In this document: one piece after another, positions 4,695 to 6,132 of the stretch
Layout: every line of letters starts with the position of its first letter
How positions within the stretch are numbered: the stretch's first letter is position 1
From: Pseudomonadaceae bacterium UBA836
GTDB taxonomy: Bacteria > Pseudomonadota > Gammaproteobacteria > Pseudomonadales > Pseudomonadaceae
DNA length: 6,132 nucleotides
Direction of reading: 5' to 3'
Assembly (NCBI GenBank): GCA_002296055.1
Contig: DBHE01000189.1
Location: 1-6,132, forward strand
Made by a program: the position numbers and the translations under genes
The notes under the pieces: generated by a model
Told to the model about the DNA's origin: nothing
What the model saw: only the letters and a program-made list of their open reading frames with translations
Databases searched by the model: none

Positions 4695-5372
4695 TTAAAA
4701 CTTGTAGCCCAGACCAACCATGTAAACCAGCGGGTCAATGTCGACATCAACCGAGACCTTGGTCGGGCCTGCGTAGGTTGTGCCAGTGGTTTCGATGTCG
4801 ATGTAGCGGATTTGGGCGTTCAGCATGACGTTGTCGCTCAGCATGTAATCCATACCCAGCTGCGCTGCCAGACCCCAGGAGTCATCCAGGTCCAGGCCGC
4901 TGAAACCGGCGGCTTCTGCTTCGCTGCTCAGCTTGTCATCGAACATCCAAGTGTAGTTGATGCCCAAGCCCGCGTACGGTTGGAAGGCGGAGCTGCTGGC
5001 CATCGGGTAGTACAGCACGCTGATGGTCGGCGGCAGGTGTTTGGTGGACCCCAGCTCCAGGCCGCCCAGACCTTTGGTGCCGATGTCGTGCTCGAACGGA
5101 GTGGCAGCCAGCACCTCCACCGCCCAGTTGTCGGACAGCATGTACGCCAGGTTCAGACCCAGTTGGGTGTCGCTATTGAGGGTGGCGGCAGTGCCGGCCT
5201 GCGGTACACCGCCAACCTTAACGCGGCTGCTGTCCTCTTTCGGATCAACAGTGACGGCACCGGCGCGAACGATGATGTCGCCAGCCTGGTGAGCCTGGGC
5301 GGTGACCGAGGCGGCCAGCAGAACGGGGGCAAAAAGCGCTGCGAGACCGAGGCGGGATGCAAAAGCGGACAT
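4695..5372 (-). CDS. ompW: OmpW/OprG-family outer membrane porin
   Basis: The product has 225 residues, near the usual OmpW/OprG size. Residues 1 to about 27 are a Sec signal peptide (charged start, AALFAPVLLAASV core, cleavage probably after AQA). The mature protein should form an eight-stranded beta-barrel that passes small hydrophobic molecules across the outer membrane. Family hallmarks are the HQAGDIIVRAGAVTVDP start, VEVLAATPFEHDI, LGSTKHLPPTISVLYYP, FQPYAGLGINYTWMFDD, DDSWGLAAQLGMDY and the final DIDPLVYMVGLGYKF ending in Phe as barrels do. The ATG at 5372 was preferred over an upstream extension of the open frame because it begins the signal peptide and has AGGAG (5384-5380) eight bases upstream. 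In Pseudomonas aeruginosa the homologue oprG is strongly Anr-dependent, which agrees with the site found here. It has its own terminator and is divergent from the DUF3450 gene. Confidence 0.95.
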   Translation of the reverse strand: MSAFASRLGLAALFAPVLLAASVTAQAHQAGDIIVRAGAVTVDPKEDSSRVKVGGVPQAGTAATLNSDTQLGLNLAYMLSDNWAVEVLAATPFEHDIGTKGLGGLELGSTKHLPPTISVLYYPMASSSAFQPYAGLGINYTWMFDDKLSSEAEAAGFSGLDLDDSWGLAAQLGMDYMLSDNVMLNAQIRYIDIETTGTTYAGPTKVSVDVDIDPLVYMVGLGYKF

Positions 5373-5403
5373 GGTTTGTCTCCTGATGTGTTGGACAGTT
5401 GCT

Positions 5404-5445
5404 ACTCTACGGACTGGTCTCAGGTGGACTATTGATCTGGAGCAA
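5404..5445 (-). promoter_or_regulatory. Anr/FNR-type box and -10 of ompW
   Basis: TTGAT-CTGG-AGCAA (5432-5445) matches the symmetric Anr/FNR consensus TTGAT-N4-ATCAA at nine of ten fixed positions. On the minus strand TAGAGT (5409-5404) fits a -10 at four of six bases. A start about 7 bp after it, near 5397, puts the centre of the box (5438.5) at -41.5, the standard class II activator position. The leader to the ATG would be about 25 nt with the AGGAG inside it. Activation under low oxygen is the expected outcome, as known for oprG in P. aeruginosa and ompW in E. coli. Confidence 0.7.
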
Positions 5446-5463
5446 GTAGCCGACGCAGATGGA

Positions 5464-5480
5464 TGCGGCAGGCTGCCGCA
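5464..5480. repeat. 7-bp perfect dyad between the two divergent promoters
   Basis: TGCGGCA (5464-5470) and TGCCGCA (5474-5480) are perfect complements around GGC. No T-run follows on either strand. It sits between the Anr box of ompW and the Fur-controlled promoter, about 20 bp from each. It could be an operator or a bidirectional barrier, but no known regulator consensus was recognised. Confidence 0.45.
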
Positions 5481-5501
5481 CCCCCCGCCGGCGCGCAGAG
5501 G

Positions 5502-5538
5502 TTGCAGAAGCTCCAATTTAAAGATGATAATCATTCTC
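5502..5538 (+). promoter_or_regulatory. Fur-controlled promoter of the DUF3450 gene
   Basis: The 19 bases at 5520-5538 match the Fur consensus at 15 positions, including the unbroken core GATAATCATT (5526-5535). The core's GATAAT (5526-5531) also fits a sigma-70 -10 at five of six bases. A weaker -35, TTGCAG (5502-5507), lies 18 bp upstream, so Fur-Fe binding would cover the -10 and block transcription when iron is plentiful. The predicted start is near 5538, giving a leader of about 46 nt with GGGGGAA (5571-5577) as ribosome binding site. Confidence 0.82.
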
Positions 5539-5583
5539 TTTTTGACGGGCTGGTCAGGCCAGCCTTCGCCGGGGGAACAGCGA

Positions 5584-6132
5584 ATGAAAGCAGTTTGGCT
5601 GGTCGCACTGCTTGCCGCGCCACTTAGTGTGCAGGCGCAGCAGGCCTTGCAGCAGGCGCAGCAGGAAAGCCGCGAACTGACCGCCGAGGCGGTTGCCACG
5701 CAACAGCGCATCGACAGCCTTGACGATGCGGCCCAGTCGGCCCTGCAGGAATACACCAGGGCACAGGACCAGGCCGTCGCGCTGAATGACTACAGCGAGC
5801 GGCTGCAGCTGATGGTGGAGGCGCAGGAGCAGGAGCTGACCAGCCTGCAGCAGCAGATCGATAGTCTGGCGGATACCCAGCGTGAGATGCTGCCGCTGAT
5901 CCGCCGCATGATCGAATCGCTGGAGGCCTTTGTCGCGCTGGACATGCCCTTTCTGCTAGATGAGCGCGAAGACCGCATTGCGCGCCTGCAAGATTTGCTG
6001 ATTGACCCCGAGGTGAGCGTTGCCGAGCTCTACCGGCGCGTACTGGAGGCCTACCAGATCGAGAGTGATTACGGTCGCACCCTGGAGGCCTGGCGCGGCC
6101 AGCTGCCTGCTGGCGAGCAGGAGCGGGTGGTC
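5584..6132 (+). CDS. DUF3450 periplasmic coiled-coil protein, TonB-system associated (runs off the window)
   Basis: The frame stays open from the ATG at 5584 to the last base, giving 183 residues of a family usually about 250 long. Residues 1-18 form a signal peptide (MKAVWLVALLAAPLSVQA, cleavage after VQA), so the protein is periplasmic. Residues 19 to about 105 are Gln/Glu/Ala-rich with heptad-like spacing, a predicted coiled coil. Residues 122-137 (PFLLDEREDRIARLQD) and 152-170 (RRVLEAYQIESDYGRTLEA) are the typical DUF3450 signatures. In Pseudomonas, Shewanella and Vibrio relatives this gene opens an operon with exbB-like, exbD, tonB and TPR genes that powers uptake across the outer membrane; those would lie beyond 6132. 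GGGGGAA (5571-5577) is a good ribosome binding site, and the Fur box upstream supports the iron-uptake role. Its exact biochemical function is not established. Confidence 0.88.
   Translation, partial: MKAVWLVALLAAPLSVQAQQALQQAQQESRELTAEAVATQQRIDSLDDAAQSALQEYTRAQDQAVALNDYSERLQLMVEAQEQELTSLQQQIDSLADTQREMLPLIRRMIESLEAFVALDMPFLLDEREDRIARLQDLLIDPEVSVAELYRRVLEAYQIESDYGRTLEAWRGQLPAGEQERVV

Noticed and set aside
4683..5435. 250-codon plus-strand ORF opposite ompW
   Set aside because: It is the antisense shadow of a clear OmpW porin; its Val/Gln/Ala-rich translation resembles no protein family.
5373..5756. N-terminal extension of the ompW frame to 5756
   Set aside because: The extension is Cys/Ser-rich antisense of the DUF3450 gene, while the internal ATG at 5372 starts a signal peptide with AGGAG upstream.

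Overview
The window looks like a Pseudomonas-type gammaproteobacterium, with the Halopseudomonas / P. stutzeri neighbourhood the best fit. The right half carries an OprG-like OmpW porin, a DUF3450 gene of the kind that opens TonB-ExbB-ExbD operons, a Pseudomonas-style histidine phosphatase and a sugar-nucleotide-binding protein, all in GC-rich codon usage with Fur- and Anr-type sites. Species assignment is inference; no rRNA or other marker gene is present.

Layout. (1) 1-2400 is less GC-rich, sparsely coding DNA that reads like a degraded accessory island. It holds a minus-strand YobI-like P-loop NTPase fragment (21-536) cut short by an in-frame TGA, and a minus-strand DUF5677-like protein (1060-1773). 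Two long gene-poor stretches (537-1059 and 1774-2400) contain several dyads but no convincing genes. (2) 2402-2604 is the most unusual non-coding part. A perfect 10-bp inverted repeat is followed by a possible promoter, then a structured segment (about 2487-2604) ending in a strong intrinsic terminator. One terminator arm can pair instead with an upstream segment, which suggests a small RNA or a transcription attenuator ahead of the phosphatase gene. (3) 2672-4596 holds two plus-strand genes: a histidine phosphatase with Ser in place of the usual second catalytic His, and an RmlD-like protein that has lost the Tyr/Lys catalytic pair. A 277-bp MITE with 31-bp terminal inverted repeats and a CAAG target duplication sits one base after the phosphatase stop codon. 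(4) 4633-6132 holds ompW/oprG on the minus strand with its own terminator, a divergent regulatory region and the start of the DUF3450 gene.

How the parts work together. The divergent region has an Anr/FNR-type box placed 41.5 bp from a predicted ompW start site, as expected for anaerobic activation. It also has a 15/19 Fur box over the predicted -10 of the DUF3450 gene, as expected for iron repression of a TonB-type uptake operon. The phosphatase and RmlD-like genes may once have been one transcription unit that the MITE later separated; a sigma-54-like -24/-12 element between the MITE and the second gene could drive it independently. No tRNA, rRNA, CRISPR array or intact transposase gene was seen.
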